The notes: a model not told the origin generated them from the letters alone. A stretch of DNA of 64,000 nucleotides from Longitalea arenae (GCF_016924755.1 NZ_JAFFJX010000003.1:372001-436000); one strand, 5' to 3'; shown: positions 36,384-46,402, counted from the first letter of the stretch. Translations and numbers: made by a program.

Positions 36384-36424
36384 AAAAAAAGGTGGGCCAC
36401 CCTGAACAGAGTGACCCACCTTTT
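36384..36424 (-). terminator. Rho-independent terminator behind the GH78 gene
   Basis: On the minus strand: AAAAGGTGGGTCAC, a 10-base loop, GTGGCCCACC, then seven Ts. It lies 55 bases after the GH78 stop and only 32 bases before the Ldh2-type start, so the dehydrogenase needs its own promoter or partial read-through. Confidence 0.85.
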
Positions 36425-36478
36425 AATGTTTATAAGCGTTGCGCAGGCCTTTCGCTTTCAGCGTCCGGCTTTCAGCGT

Positions 36479-39280
36479 TTATCGGATAATAAACTTATAC
36501 TTTCCCGATCCTATTTTAAACACCTGGCGCCCGTTCTGGTAACCCAGCGGTTTAATTTCGCGGTGCATGGCCAGCGGCGTATTGCTTTCCAAAATGGTTT
36601 TATTGGGCGGTGTAGGCAGGTAAATAGTGGCTGTTGTATTCACCGGTACCTGAATAGTGAATACATGGAATGAATACTGGTGATCCCATTCTGAATAAAC
36701 CCGGCCGTACGGTGAATTAAAATAAACATTCCCTTTATCAAGGCCCAGGATGGGTTCGGGTGCAATGATCAGGTTCTTGTAAGCCGTTGAAGTATCTTCC
36801 TGTTTAATGCCGCCCGCGCCATCAAAGAACCATTGCATCAGGTGGCCCAGCATCAGGTGGTTGTTCGATTTTGTGTCCAGCGCCTGCCAGGATTCAGTAA
36901 GGGCAGTAGCGCCTTTTTTCAATTGATATCCATAACCCGGTACTTTATCATCGCTGTTCATATCATACACCATTTGCGCAGCCCCATTTTTAGTTAAAGC
37001 ATCTACCAGGAAATGAAAACCAATATCACCGGCTGTCAATGCACTTTCATTGGTAATGATGTCGGTTTTAAGGGCATCCAGCACGGCTGCTTTATTGGCG
37101 TCTTCTACCAGTCCCACCGCCAAAGGCATGGCCATGGCTGTTTGACTGCCAGTTGAATATTTTTTTGTACCGGCATTATAGAATTTAGCATTGAATGCTT
37201 TTTTCACGTCTGCCGCCCAGGTGGCATATTGTGTTACCTCGGCTGATTTGCCTAAGATCTTCGCCATTTTCGAGATCAGGTCGAGATCATAATAATAGAT
37301 GGCGGTTGCCGTGAGTTCTTTCGGCGTTAACTGGGCAAAACCCGGCGGATTAGGGCCCAGATCGTACCAGTCGCCCAAACCATGTGAAAGAATATGTCCA
37401 TTGGCTTTCGATTTCAGGTAGGCCATATATTTGGTCATCATAGGCCAGGCCTCCTGCATGATGGTTTTGTCGCCATACCATTGATAAATAAGCCAGGGCA
37501 GTACCACGGCAGCGCTCCCCCACTCCGGTGAATCGCGGAAGTCTTTTAAGTCTTTATCAAACACCACATACTCCGGCGCAATAGTGGGCACCAGTCCATC
37601 GGTGATTTGATCGGCCATCATATCGGCTACTATCTTCTTATACAAACTGTAAATGTCGTAGTTGAAGTGAATGCTTTCACCCATGAGGTAAGTCTGCTCG
37701 AGCCAGCCCAGTTTTTCGCGGTGCGGACAGTCGGTCAGTACGCTTTGCATATTGCTGCGAATGGCCCAGTCGATCAGTGCATAAGTTTCGTTCATCAGGT
37801 CTTCCCTGCTGTCGAACTTCCCTATCTGTGGCGCCGAATTGCGTGTATGCAACAGCTTTATATCGCTTATCACGGCCGTCAGTTTCTTTCCTTTGATGGT
37901 ATCCGGCGCAGCGTAAGAAACTTCTGCATAGCGGAAACCATAATAGGAAAAGCGGGGTGTGAACTCTTCATCACCGGTCCCTTTACAGGTGTATGCATAA
38001 AAATAAGGCCGGCCACTGTTCTTTTGATTGATGCGTTTCTCAGCGTCGATCAGTTCAGCAGGATAGATCCTGATCACCTGTCCTTTTTGACCACGAACTT
38101 TTATGCTAACAATACCACTGGCGTTCTGACCAAAATCGAATAACACGGTGGTATCGCTGTTCTTTTCACATTTTTGCGGAGCAATGGTGGCCATCACCTT
38201 CACCGGGGTACCGGTTTCAGCAACCAGTTTGCCGGCAGGGGCTTTTACCACTGCAGCCGCTTTCCATGAACCATCATTGAAGGTGGCTTTATCCCAGCCA
38301 TCCTGTTCCAGCGTGGCGTTGTATTCTTCCCCGGCATAGATACTGGAGAAAGTAATGGGACTGGGCGCTGTTTTCCAACTGTTGTCTGAAATAACTTCCG
38401 ACTTAGTGCCATCTGTATACTCCACCAGCAGCTTCATGATCATTTTTGGATTACCGTATGCCAGCAGCGTTTTGCGGTAACGCTCATTGGGAACGTTAAA
38501 GAAGCCATTTCCCAGCATTACGCCAATGGCGTTATTGCCGTTCGTGACAGCATTGGTTACATCAAGCACGTTGTATAAAACACGTTTATCGTAATTGCTC
38601 CAACCGGGCGCCAGGAACTGATCACCAATTTTCTGGCCATTGATATGCAGTTCATACTGGCCCAGGCCGGTAATGAAGGCAGTTGCTTTTTTTACCGGTT
38701 TGCTAATGCTGAATGATTTGCGTAACAGGGGCAATACGTGATTTCCACTCACGACTGATTTGTATTCCTTGCTGGATCCGGGCGAATGAATACCCGGCAC
38801 ATACCGTTTGGCGGCATCCAGCTCATCGTAGCCGATCCATTGCGCATTGCTCCAGTCGGCCGCCTGTATTAAACCCATTTGAAAGCGTGCTGTATCACTG
38901 CTCCAGTCAGACATACCGCCCTGATTGTCCCAAACCATCACCTTCCAGTAATAGGTTTGACCGGCCACCAGCGGTTTACCGGCATAAGGCACCCACAGCG
39001 ATTGCTCACTGTTCACCTCCTTACTATCCCACATGTTACCAGTATTGGCTGCCAGTTTGGCCCAATCATCTGCCACCAGGATGCGATAGCGGGTTTGCAT
39101 AACTGCTCTTGCGGTGCTGTTTATTTGCCAGCTTAAGCGCGGCTGCAGGATCTCAAGACCTGCCGGATTGGTAAGGTTTTCAACACGGGGATTTACCACT
39201 ACGGGTTTTGCGGTTTGTGCGCAAACGGGTACAGATCCAACCAACAGGAAAAAAGAGGCGATGAGTGTACTTTTTTTCAT
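36479..39280 (-). CDS. GH78 alpha-L-rhamnosidase, secreted
   Basis: Family 78 alpha-L-rhamnosidase of 933 residues, signal peptide about 1-22 (ending VPVCAQ). Order: N-terminal Ig-like domain (LQPRLSWQINS, QTYYWKVMVWDNQGG), the two beta-sandwich domains (FITGLGQYELHINGQKIGD, FNVPNERYRKTLL), the alpha/alpha barrel with LTDCPHREKLGWLEQTYL carrying the catalytic acidic residues, and a C-terminal sandwich ending KIGSGKYKFIIR. It releases L-rhamnose from RG-I oligosaccharides for the rha operon downstream in the window. A 19-bp palindrome lies about 94 bases before the start. Confidence 0.93.
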   Translation of the reverse strand: MKKSTLIASFFLLVGSVPVCAQTAKPVVVNPRVENLTNPAGLEILQPRLSWQINSTARAVMQTRYRILVADDWAKLAANTGNMWDSKEVNSEQSLWVPYAGKPLVAGQTYYWKVMVWDNQGGMSDWSSDTARFQMGLIQAADWSNAQWIGYDELDAAKRYVPGIHSPGSSKEYKSVVSGNHVLPLLRKSFSISKPVKKATAFITGLGQYELHINGQKIGDQFLAPGWSNYDKRVLYNVLDVTNAVTNGNNAIGVMLGNGFFNVPNERYRKTLLAYGNPKMIMKLLVEYTDGTKSEVISDNSWKTAPSPITFSSIYAGEEYNATLEQDGWDKATFNDGSWKAAAVVKAPAGKLVAETGTPVKVMATIAPQKCEKNSDTTVLFDFGQNASGIVSIKVRGQKGQVIRIYPAELIDAEKRINQKNSGRPYFYAYTCKGTGDEEFTPRFSYYGFRYAEVSYAAPDTIKGKKLTAVISDIKLLHTRNSAPQIGKFDSREDLMNETYALIDWAIRSNMQSVLTDCPHREKLGWLEQTYLMGESIHFNYDIYSLYKKIVADMMADQITDGLVPTIAPEYVVFDKDLKDFRDSPEWGSAAVVLPWLIYQWYGDKTIMQEAWPMMTKYMAYLKSKANGHILSHGLGDWYDLGPNPPGFAQLTPKELTATAIYYYDLDLISKMAKILGKSAEVTQYATWAADVKKAFNAKFYNAGTKKYSTGSQTAMAMPLAVGLVEDANKAAVLDALKTDIITNESALTAGDIGFHFLVDALTKNGAAQMVYDMNSDDKVPGYGYQLKKGATALTESWQALDTKSNNHLMLGHLMQWFFDGAGGIKQEDTSTAYKNLIIAPEPILGLDKGNVYFNSPYGRVYSEWDHQYSFHVFTIQVPVNTTATIYLPTPPNKTILESNTPLAMHREIKPLGYQNGRQVFKIGSGKYKFIIR

Positions 39281-39699
39281 ATTGCCTTATAAGATATTGA
39301 ATGTGTTTTCTGATAATGGAAAACGATAATAGTTTACCATTATTATATCCGGTAAAATGAGTAAACGTAAAAATACGAATGCAGCATTCGTAATAACAAC
39401 AAATAAATTAAATAATGTACTGATGTACAGGCGGGCCAAAATAATAACAAAATCGTGAAACGGCAAATCCATACAGGTTCACGGTTTCAATGTTCCCATG
39501 AACCTTTTATTTGCCAACTAAGTGCTACTATCCCCTGCTGTTGTGTCACTCACTTCTACGTTCTTATCGCTATGCGGCCGCTTTCTTGCAGACGACCTTT
39601 GCGCTTGAATGGTGGCATGAACATTTAATAAGTGATCAATTTAAGAAGTCAACAACTTAGGAACTCAATAACTAATAGTTTTAATAACAGACGTACTGT
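39281..39699. other. 419-base gene-free stretch upstream of GH78
   Basis: AT-rich and without coding potential. Its main feature is the palindrome at 39374-39392. Otherwise no repeat block or terminator is evident. Confidence 0.55.
39374..39392. promoter_or_regulatory. 19-bp palindrome, candidate operator of the GH78 gene
   Basis: TACGAATGC, one centre base, GCATTCGTA: a perfect 9-bp dyad in the upstream region of the rhamnosidase gene. Its size and symmetry fit a dimeric transcription factor site; the factor is unknown. Confidence 0.55.
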
Positions 39700-41055
39700 T
39701 CAGGGGGCATAATACTGCAAGGAACTGTCATTTATTTTGAATGGATTGTTCTTAACCAAGCGCAGCATTTCTGCGCCGGCCAGTAATACCGGTCCGTAAC
39801 CATGGGCTGCATATACATTAACCGGACGGTGATAATAAAATGCGGGATCGAACGCCATACCCGTGCCTACACAAACGCCTTCCACCTGCCCGGTGGCATT
39901 TATTTTGGTTGTCACTGCATTCCAGGCCAGCATGGCCATGGGCGCATAAGCCTTCGCGTCTAACCAACCTTTATTAACAGCATGCGCCAGGCAATATGCA
40001 TAAATTGCCGTAGCGGATGTTTCCAGGTAAGAATCGGTGCGGTTCAATAACTGGTGCCAGAAGCCTGAACCGCTTTGATATGCAGCCAGTCCTTTGGCAT
40101 GTGCCTGCAATTGTTGCAACACAAAAGAACGGCCCGGATGATTTTCCGGCAATACGTCCAGCAGTTCTACCATGGCCATAATGGCCCAGCCGTTGGCCCG
40201 GCCCCAGTAAAATGCCGGGTGCGGGTTCATGTCCTGTACCCAGCCATGCATGTATAATCCTTTCTCTTTATCGAACATGCGTTGGGTAAACTGGCGGATC
40301 TGCTTCACCGCATCGTCATAATAAGCTGTTTGCCCCGTGAGCTTGCCCATTTGCGCGAGCGCCGGCACACTCATGTACAGGTCATCCAGCCATATGGTAT
40401 TTTTCTGCGGACGGTTTCGAGCCAGCGTGCCATCTGGCAACCGGAATTCTTTTTTACTGATATAATGGATGAAGTTATCAATTAAGGGACGAAGCTCTTT
40501 ATTCAGGCCACTGCGGGTTGCTTTGATCATCGCAGCGCACACGGCGCCGGCATCATCCAGTGCATGCGGCTCCACCGGTTGGCGGAAAACATAATTTCCT
40601 TTCAGCGAACCCTCGCTTACCTTCTTTTTAATGGCAGGCACCCATTTGGCAATAAATGCAAGGCGTTGTTGCACATAATCGCTGTACCGGGCATCGCCGC
40701 TGGTTTCGGCTGCCAGCAGCATGCCGCTATAGGTAACGCCCCATTCATAAGCGGTAAGCCGGAAATCGCCGGGTTTAATACCATAAGCGGTATCGAATGA
40801 CGTGGCATCTGTCACCTCCTGCCCTGTTTGCTTATTGATCATTTGAGCCGGCGTAACCGCATCCAGATAATTGAACACTTTGTCAAGCACCTTTTTTATG
40901 TTCTCCTGGCTCATGGCCTCATAAGGCACAGGATAGTCAGGTTGTAATGCATGTAAAGGAGCGGTAACATCAGTTCCTGGTTTCGGATTTACCTGCGAAA
41001 ACACGGCTGGAGACAGAAGGAGTGATAGAAACAGCGTATGGGTTATTTTATTCAT
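39700..41055 (-). CDS. GH105/GH88-type unsaturated glucuronyl/rhamnogalacturonyl hydrolase, secreted
   Basis: Second alpha/alpha-barrel unsaturated-uronate hydrolase, 451 residues, signal peptide about 1-20 (ending AVFSQ). Signatures: FRLTAYEWGVTYSGMLLAAE, VEPHALDDAGAVCAAM (Asp pair), TIWLDDLYMSVPALAQMG, and PAFYWGRANGWAIMAMVELL. It is only distantly like the GH105 at 20416-21543, so the two probably work on differently substituted unsaturated oligosaccharides. It is transcribed away from SusC/SusD, sharing the 173-base regulatory spacer. Confidence 0.87.
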   Translation of the reverse strand: MNKITHTLFLSLLLSPAVFSQVNPKPGTDVTAPLHALQPDYPVPYEAMSQENIKKVLDKVFNYLDAVTPAQMINKQTGQEVTDATSFDTAYGIKPGDFRLTAYEWGVTYSGMLLAAETSGDARYSDYVQQRLAFIAKWVPAIKKKVSEGSLKGNYVFRQPVEPHALDDAGAVCAAMIKATRSGLNKELRPLIDNFIHYISKKEFRLPDGTLARNRPQKNTIWLDDLYMSVPALAQMGKLTGQTAYYDDAVKQIRQFTQRMFDKEKGLYMHGWVQDMNPHPAFYWGRANGWAIMAMVELLDVLPENHPGRSFVLQQLQAHAKGLAAYQSGSGFWHQLLNRTDSYLETSATAIYAYCLAHAVNKGWLDAKAYAPMAMLAWNAVTTKINATGQVEGVCVGTGMAFDPAFYYHRPVNVYAAHGYGPVLLAGAEMLRLVKNNPFKINDSSLQYYAP

Positions 41056-41112
41056 ATGGCGTAATAGTCAATTTGCAAGGTAATAAAAATACCATCCCAT
41101 GAACGTCCCACA

Positions 41113-41187
41113 ATCCTGTGCTATCCTGTGAAAACAGCGTATGTCCGCACAGGATAGCTCAGGATGATTTTGGGAACAGGATAGGAT
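41113..41187. promoter_or_regulatory. Cluster of ATCCTGT / ACAGGAT words upstream of susC-like gene
   Basis: ATCCTGT at 41113 and 41123, ACAGGAT at 41149 and 41176, with TCAGGAT at 41159. GCTATCCTGTG (41120-41130) and CACAGGATAGC (41148-41158) form an 11-bp inverted repeat. Either a regulator-binding array for the divergent GH105 and SusC genes or a dispersed repeat. Confidence 0.45.
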
Positions 41188-41228
41188 AAATTACGTAGAC
41201 ATATTAATTAAACATTCTAACGGCTATT

Positions 41229-44200
41229 ATGAAAAAAACGATTGCTTTCAGGCGAAATGTCCTGCTCATTTCGCTATTTAACCTATTTGCCATCTTCTCC
41301 TTTGCACAAAACAGCTTCCCGGTAACCGGCAAAATTACAGACAATACGGGCGCCCCGCTGCAAGGCGTCACTGTTCAGGTTAAAGGGACCGGCATTGCAA
41401 CTGCCACCAACCACGATGGGACCTTCTCCATTAATGCACCATCAGGGAGCGCAGTGCTTATATTCAGCTCTGTGGGATTCATTTCCAGGGAAGTACCAAT
41501 AGAAAATAAGGGACAATTGAATGTAGCCTTGAGCGCTGGGGATAACGCGATGGACCAGGTGGTGGTTATCGGGTATGGCGCTGTGAAAAAGCGTGATGTA
41601 ACAGGCGCCGTTGCAGGCATCAATGAAAAAGACATAAAATCAAGACCGGTAAATGATGCCCTGCAGGCGATGCAGGGAAAGGTAGCCGGTGTTGATATCA
41701 GCTCTACCGAGCGGCCCGGTACGGTGGCCACCGTTAATGTCCGTGGCGTACGGTCGCTGACAGCATCCAATTCACCGCTCTATGTTGTCGATGGAATTCC
41801 CCTGATGACCGGCGGTATTGAATACATAAATCCAAATGATATTGAATCGATCGATGTACTGAAAGACGCCTCCGCAACAGCCATTTACGGTTCCCGTGGT
41901 GCGAACGGCGTGGTGATCGTTACTACGAAACAGGGAAAGGTTGGAAAAACATCGCTGAACCTGAACCTGGCTACCACCGCCGAAAAGATCGTGAACAGAA
42001 TGGAAATGTTCAATGCCGAAGAGTATATCACATTTCGCCGCTGGGCTTATTATTACAAGAACCCGGCCGTGAATCCCCGTGGCGATCAGCCTAATATGGC
42101 GCATGACAGAAATATCTTCCTGGCCACCAGCGATCCTTCAGCCTGGGCAAATATTGCCAGGGGCTGGGCTTCGGGAGCCTGGGACGGATCGCAGGTGCAA
42201 ACAACTGATTGGTTCGGCATGGTAAGTCAAACCGGTATTACAAAGAATCTTACCCTCAGCGCCGGTGGAGGAAGTGAAAAAGCAAAAGCCTACGGTTCAT
42301 TCGGCTACCTCGACAATACAGGCACACAAAGAGGACAAAGTTATAAGCGGTACAATGCCAATGTAAATGTAGACGTAAATGCTACCAAATGGTTTTCGTT
42401 CGGAAGTAATATCACAGTGGCCTACAGTATCCAGGAATACGGGCAGTCAAGAACAGGCGCCACAACAACATCTTCCTCGCACAGCGTTTTTGAATCGGCC
42501 AGGGCCATGTTCCCCTATGCAGTACCGTATGACTCGGCCGGAAACCGGATCATTAATCCGGGCGGGGATATAGCGTTTAAGAACGTGGCTGAAGAGTGGA
42601 CCCTGAACCAGGACCAAAGAACAACACTGCGCGCTTTCGGTAGCTTTTACGGCCAGGTTGACTTTGGAACTATCCATGCGGCGCTGAAAGGCTTGAAATA
42701 CCGGCTGAACTTCGGGCCCGACTTCAGCACCTATCGCGATGGAACCTATATAGATCCGAATTCGGTGATCAGCACCGGTACAAGCTCTGCCTCGCTTACA
42801 AAAGCGCAAACATTCTCCTATACCCTCGATCATCTGATCTATTATAATAAAACCATTGGCAAACATGATATCGGACTTACGCTATTGGGCAGCCAGACCA
42901 AATTTAAATCAGACAGCAGTTATATCGCTGCCAACGGGATCGCTTTTGGAAGTCAGCGCTGGAATGCCTTATCGAAAAGTTATATTCCGGCCAACAACTT
43001 AACGGGGTATACCTCGGGGCTTACAGAGAGTCAGTTACAATCTTTAATGGCTCGCATAAATTATACGTTTAACGACAAGTATGTGCTCACGGTATCTGCC
43101 CGGCGCGATGGCGCCTCCCAGCTCGCAGAAGGTCATAAGTATTCCTGGTTCCCTTCCATGGCTTTTGCGTGGAAAATGAACGAAGAGAATTTCATGGCGC
43201 CTGTAACCTGGGTGAACGATCTCAAATTACGGTTTGGGGTAGGCGTTACCGGCAACTCTGCCATTAGTCCCTACGCTACCCAGGGCCCTCTTACCTCCCT
43301 CTTTTACCCGTATACTTCAACGATAACACCCGGGGCTATTCCTTCCCTCACATTGGCCAACCAGTCATTGGGCTGGGAAAAAACCACGCAATATAATGTG
43401 GGTATCGATTTTTCGCTGCTGAACAGAAGGGTCTTTGGTAGCCTCGATCTGTATCAATCGAAGACCACAGACCTGTTAATGCAAATGAGCATTCCCACTG
43501 TTACTGGTTTCACAACAACCTTTGCAAATGTTGGCCAAACTGCCAATAAAGGGATGGATCTGAGTTTAACAACAGTTAATATCCGAACTAAGGATTTCAG
43601 TTGGACAACAAACACCAGTATTTCATGGCAAAGAGATAAGATCGTCAGCTTGTCGAACGGTAAACAGGACGATATCAATAACAACTGGTTCATCGGTCAG
43701 CCTATTGAAGTGATCTACAATTTTAAGGGCGCAGGCATCTGGCATCTCGAAGATTCAGCCGCCTACAGGCAGTTTAACGCCAATGGAACCAATTTCACGC
43801 CGGGAAGCGCGCGGCCTGTGGATATCAATGACGATAAAAAAATAGATCCCAATAATGACCGGGTGATCATTGGCAATACAAGACCCAGATGGATCGTGGG
43901 AATGACCAATACCATATCATACAAGTCGCTGGAACTTTCCATTTTTTTATACGGCCGGTTAAAATACCTGTACAATACGGGTGGCGAAGCACAAACAGCG
44001 CGTGGTACGCAGCGGAAGATCAATTATTATAACGAGAACAATACGAATGCTGAATATCAAAAACCGATTCATACAGAGGCTACTGGTGATCCCTACTCTG
44101 TTGTGTTAGGTTATGAAGATGCTTCATTTATAAAGATCCGTAATATATCGTTGGGCTATAGTCTCACCGGCAAGGCCTTGAAGAAAACAGGGTTGTCGAA

Positions 44201-44348
44201 CTTAAAAGCCTATGTACAGATCGCTAACCCGGGCATGCTGTTTTCAAAGATCGACTGGCTCGATATGGATGTAGTGACTGTTACGCCTGCCTTTAATGGT
44301 GCTACTTTCAACAGAGGTATCACATTCGGACTGAACGCAACTTTTTAA
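41229..44348 (+). CDS. SusC-family TonB-linked outer-membrane transporter
   Basis: SusC/RagA-type TonB-dependent transporter of 1039 residues: signal peptide about 1-26 (IFSFAQ), CarboxypepD_reg domain (VTGKITDNTGAPLQGVTVQV), TonB-box-like VVVIGYGAVKKRDVTGAV, plug with VNVRGVRSL and IESIDVLKDASATAIYGSRG, and a large barrel. It imports oligosaccharides captured by the SusD partner encoded 31 bases downstream. The setting (GH105, GH78, PL11) points to RG-I fragments. No regulatory STN domain at the N-terminus. Confidence 0.95.
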   Translation: MKKTIAFRRNVLLISLFNLFAIFSFAQNSFPVTGKITDNTGAPLQGVTVQVKGTGIATATNHDGTFSINAPSGSAVLIFSSVGFISREVPIENKGQLNVALSAGDNAMDQVVVIGYGAVKKRDVTGAVAGINEKDIKSRPVNDALQAMQGKVAGVDISSTERPGTVATVNVRGVRSLTASNSPLYVVDGIPLMTGGIEYINPNDIESIDVLKDASATAIYGSRGANGVVIVTTKQGKVGKTSLNLNLATTAEKIVNRMEMFNAEEYITFRRWAYYYKNPAVNPRGDQPNMAHDRNIFLATSDPSAWANIARGWASGAWDGSQVQTTDWFGMVSQTGITKNLTLSAGGGSEKAKAYGSFGYLDNTGTQRGQSYKRYNANVNVDVNATKWFSFGSNITVAYSIQEYGQSRTGATTTSSSHSVFESARAMFPYAVPYDSAGNRIINPGGDIAFKNVAEEWTLNQDQRTTLRAFGSFYGQVDFGTIHAALKGLKYRLNFGPDFSTYRDGTYIDPNSVISTGTSSASLTKAQTFSYTLDHLIYYNKTIGKHDIGLTLLGSQTKFKSDSSYIAANGIAFGSQRWNALSKSYIPANNLTGYTSGLTESQLQSLMARINYTFNDKYVLTVSARRDGASQLAEGHKYSWFPSMAFAWKMNEENFMAPVTWVNDLKLRFGVGVTGNSAISPYATQGPLTSLFYPYTSTITPGAIPSLTLANQSLGWEKTTQYNVGIDFSLLNRRVFGSLDLYQSKTTDLLMQMSIPTVTGFTTTFANVGQTANKGMDLSLTTVNIRTKDFSWTTNTSISWQRDKIVSLSNGKQDDINNNWFIGQPIEVIYNFKGAGIWHLEDSAAYRQFNANGTNFTPGSARPVDINDDKKIDPNNDRVIIGNTRPRWIVGMTNTISYKSLELSIFLYGRLKYLYNTGGEAQTARGTQRKINYYNENNTNAEYQKPIHTEATGDPYSVVLGYEDASFIKIRNISLGYSLTGKALKKTGLSNLKAYVQIANPGMLFSKIDWLDMDVVTVTPAFNGATFNRGITFGLNATF

Positions 44349-44379
44349 CCCAACGTGTAACGTAAAAAAATTTACCAGA

Positions 44380-46335
44380 ATGAAATCATTAAAATCAATT
44401 CTCAATATATCGCTTCTTTCAGGCCTGATCTTTATGTCATCTTGCAAAAAAGATTTCCTGAACGAAGAACTCACCACCGCCAGAGATATGGACTTCCTGA
44501 AAACCGATGCCGGCATTCTGCAACTGGCCACCGGTACTTATTACCAGGTTTTCAATCTGCCCTTTAGCGCTGAATGGGCCTACTGCACCCAGAATTATGG
44601 GGTAGATGAGTTTATGGTGGGTGGCGATGGATCAAATGGTGTATGGAACAATTATGATGTTGGCTTCAGATCAATTGTTACCATAAATAACGCCAATACG
44701 CAATTTGCGAATGCGCAGTGGGACAACCTTTACATTGGAATAGGCGATGCCAATCTGCTGATCCAAAATGCAATCGCCAGTACTTCCACTTCCGATGCCA
44801 TCAAAAAAATAGCATTGGGCGAAGGTTATTTTTTCAGAGCATACTGTTACCTCCGGTTGGTTGCTCAGTATGGTGCAGTACCGCTGAAGACAACACCCAG
44901 CACAACAGTCGAAAAGGAATTTACGCGGGCAACGCCTGAAGAAATTTACAAGCAGATCATAGATGATTTTAAACAGGCATACGAACTTTTACCAAATACG
45001 AATGCGCCTGCAAAGATCACCAAAGATGCCGCAGCCCATTACCTGGCAAAAGCATACCTGTTCCGCGCCAGCGAGATCAATGATTCATGGAACTCTTCCA
45101 CGAAAGCAGCCGATCTGGCAGCCATAATACCGTTGTGTGATGAAGTTATTTCCAGGCATCCATTAACTGGCAACTTTGCAAACCTCTGGAATTATACTGC
45201 TCCTGACGGACCAAACGAAAGGCTGCCCGAACTGATCCTTTCTGCGCAATTCACGGCAGACGTTTCTACCAACGGCACAAACCAACAACACCTCTATTGG
45301 GCATCCCGTTATGACGATATCCCCCAAATGCAACGTGATGTTACAGGCGACAGGCCATTCAGCCGGCTGCGTACCAATTACTATTTGTACCGGGTATTTG
45401 ACCAGGTGAACGACTCCAGGTTCTGGAAAAGCTTCAGAACAAAAAGCAGGTTGAACAAGTCTGCAGGCAATTATTATGTCAACGGCGATCTCGGTATAAT
45501 CTACATTATTAACCAACCCGGTGATAACCGTTTTTCCAGTTTCAAGCTGAACGACGTTGTCGTTTATTCGAAAACAGGAAAAACAATTCCCAACGCCTAT
45601 ATTGCTTTCCCTGCGGGCAGAACAACGAACGGCGCCATGGAGGCCGATGTGCGGTTTCCTTCCTGTAGCAAACATATGGATGGATCAAGGATCGGCTTTA
45701 ACGAAACCAGGGGACTGCGTGATCTGAATCTTGCCCGGTCTGCAGAAACTTATCTGATCGCAGCGGAAGCCAGGATCAGGTTGGCAAAAGCAGGCACCGG
45801 CGCTTACACCGATGCATTACAATATATCAATCCGGTTCGGGTTCGTGCACAGTTTGTAAACGGTGAAGACCGCGCCGCCTATTATGATGGCGGTGGAGCG
45901 CTGGGCGCCTCTACTTCGGGTCAAAATCCTAATATCAACTCTTTCATGCCTGAGAATTCGTATTACGAATCGAATAATATACCTGTAACAACGGCTGCCA
46001 CCAATCTGGCCATTACAGACATTAATACCCTGCCTGCCAGTGATGAATATGTGATTGCTACGCTGGGAATAAGCGGCACCTATGAAAGAATGCTGGCGTT
46101 TATACTGAATGAACGTTCTCGCGAGCTTTGCGGTGAATATAAACGCTGGGAAGATCTATCAAGAACAAAGACATTGGTTCAACGTGTAAAGGCTTTTAAT
46201 TCGCAGGCCGCACCCAATATCAAGGATCACCATTTACTGCGCCCCATTCCACAAACTTACCTCGATGGTATCCAGTTGAACGGAAAGGCCCTGACGCCAG
46301 ATGAAAAGCAGGCGCAGCAAAATGCCGGTTATTGA
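44380..46335 (+). CDS. SusD/RagB-family surface glycan-binding lipoprotein
   Basis: SusD homologue of 651 residues. Lipoprotein signal peptide MKSLKSILNISLLSGLIFMS ending at SCKKDFL (Cys22). TPR-like helices of the SusD fold (YFFRAYCYLRLVAQYGAVPL, TPEEIYKQIIDDFKQAYELL, KDAAAHYLAKAYLFRA) and the C-terminal LAFILNERSRELCGEYKRW then EDLSRT block are diagnostic. It caps the SusC channel at the cell surface and sets substrate choice. At 651 residues it is on the long side for the family. A hairpin follows at 46353-46385. Confidence 0.95.
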   Translation: MKSLKSILNISLLSGLIFMSSCKKDFLNEELTTARDMDFLKTDAGILQLATGTYYQVFNLPFSAEWAYCTQNYGVDEFMVGGDGSNGVWNNYDVGFRSIVTINNANTQFANAQWDNLYIGIGDANLLIQNAIASTSTSDAIKKIALGEGYFFRAYCYLRLVAQYGAVPLKTTPSTTVEKEFTRATPEEIYKQIIDDFKQAYELLPNTNAPAKITKDAAAHYLAKAYLFRASEINDSWNSSTKAADLAAIIPLCDEVISRHPLTGNFANLWNYTAPDGPNERLPELILSAQFTADVSTNGTNQQHLYWASRYDDIPQMQRDVTGDRPFSRLRTNYYLYRVFDQVNDSRFWKSFRTKSRLNKSAGNYYVNGDLGIIYIINQPGDNRFSSFKLNDVVVYSKTGKTIPNAYIAFPAGRTTNGAMEADVRFPSCSKHMDGSRIGFNETRGLRDLNLARSAETYLIAAEARIRLAKAGTGAYTDALQYINPVRVRAQFVNGEDRAAYYDGGGALGASTSGQNPNINSFMPENSYYESNNIPVTTAATNLAITDINTLPASDEYVIATLGISGTYERMLAFILNERSRELCGEYKRWEDLSRTKTLVQRVKAFNSQAAPNIKDHHLLRPIPQTYLDGIQLNGKALTPDEKQAQQNAGY

Positions 46336-46352
46336 TCATTCTGAAAAAGTAA

Positions 46353-46385
46353 AGGTGTGCCATACTTCGAATGTGTGGCACACCT
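46353..46385. terminator. Hairpin terminator between convergent SusD and sugar-kinase genes
   Basis: AGGTGTGCCA, a 13-base loop, TGGCACACCT: a perfect 10-bp stem in a 67-base convergent spacer. The T-tract behind it is interrupted (CTATTACTTTATTT), so strength is uncertain. Confidence 0.7.
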
Positions 46386-46402
46386 CTATTACTTTATTTA
46401 TG

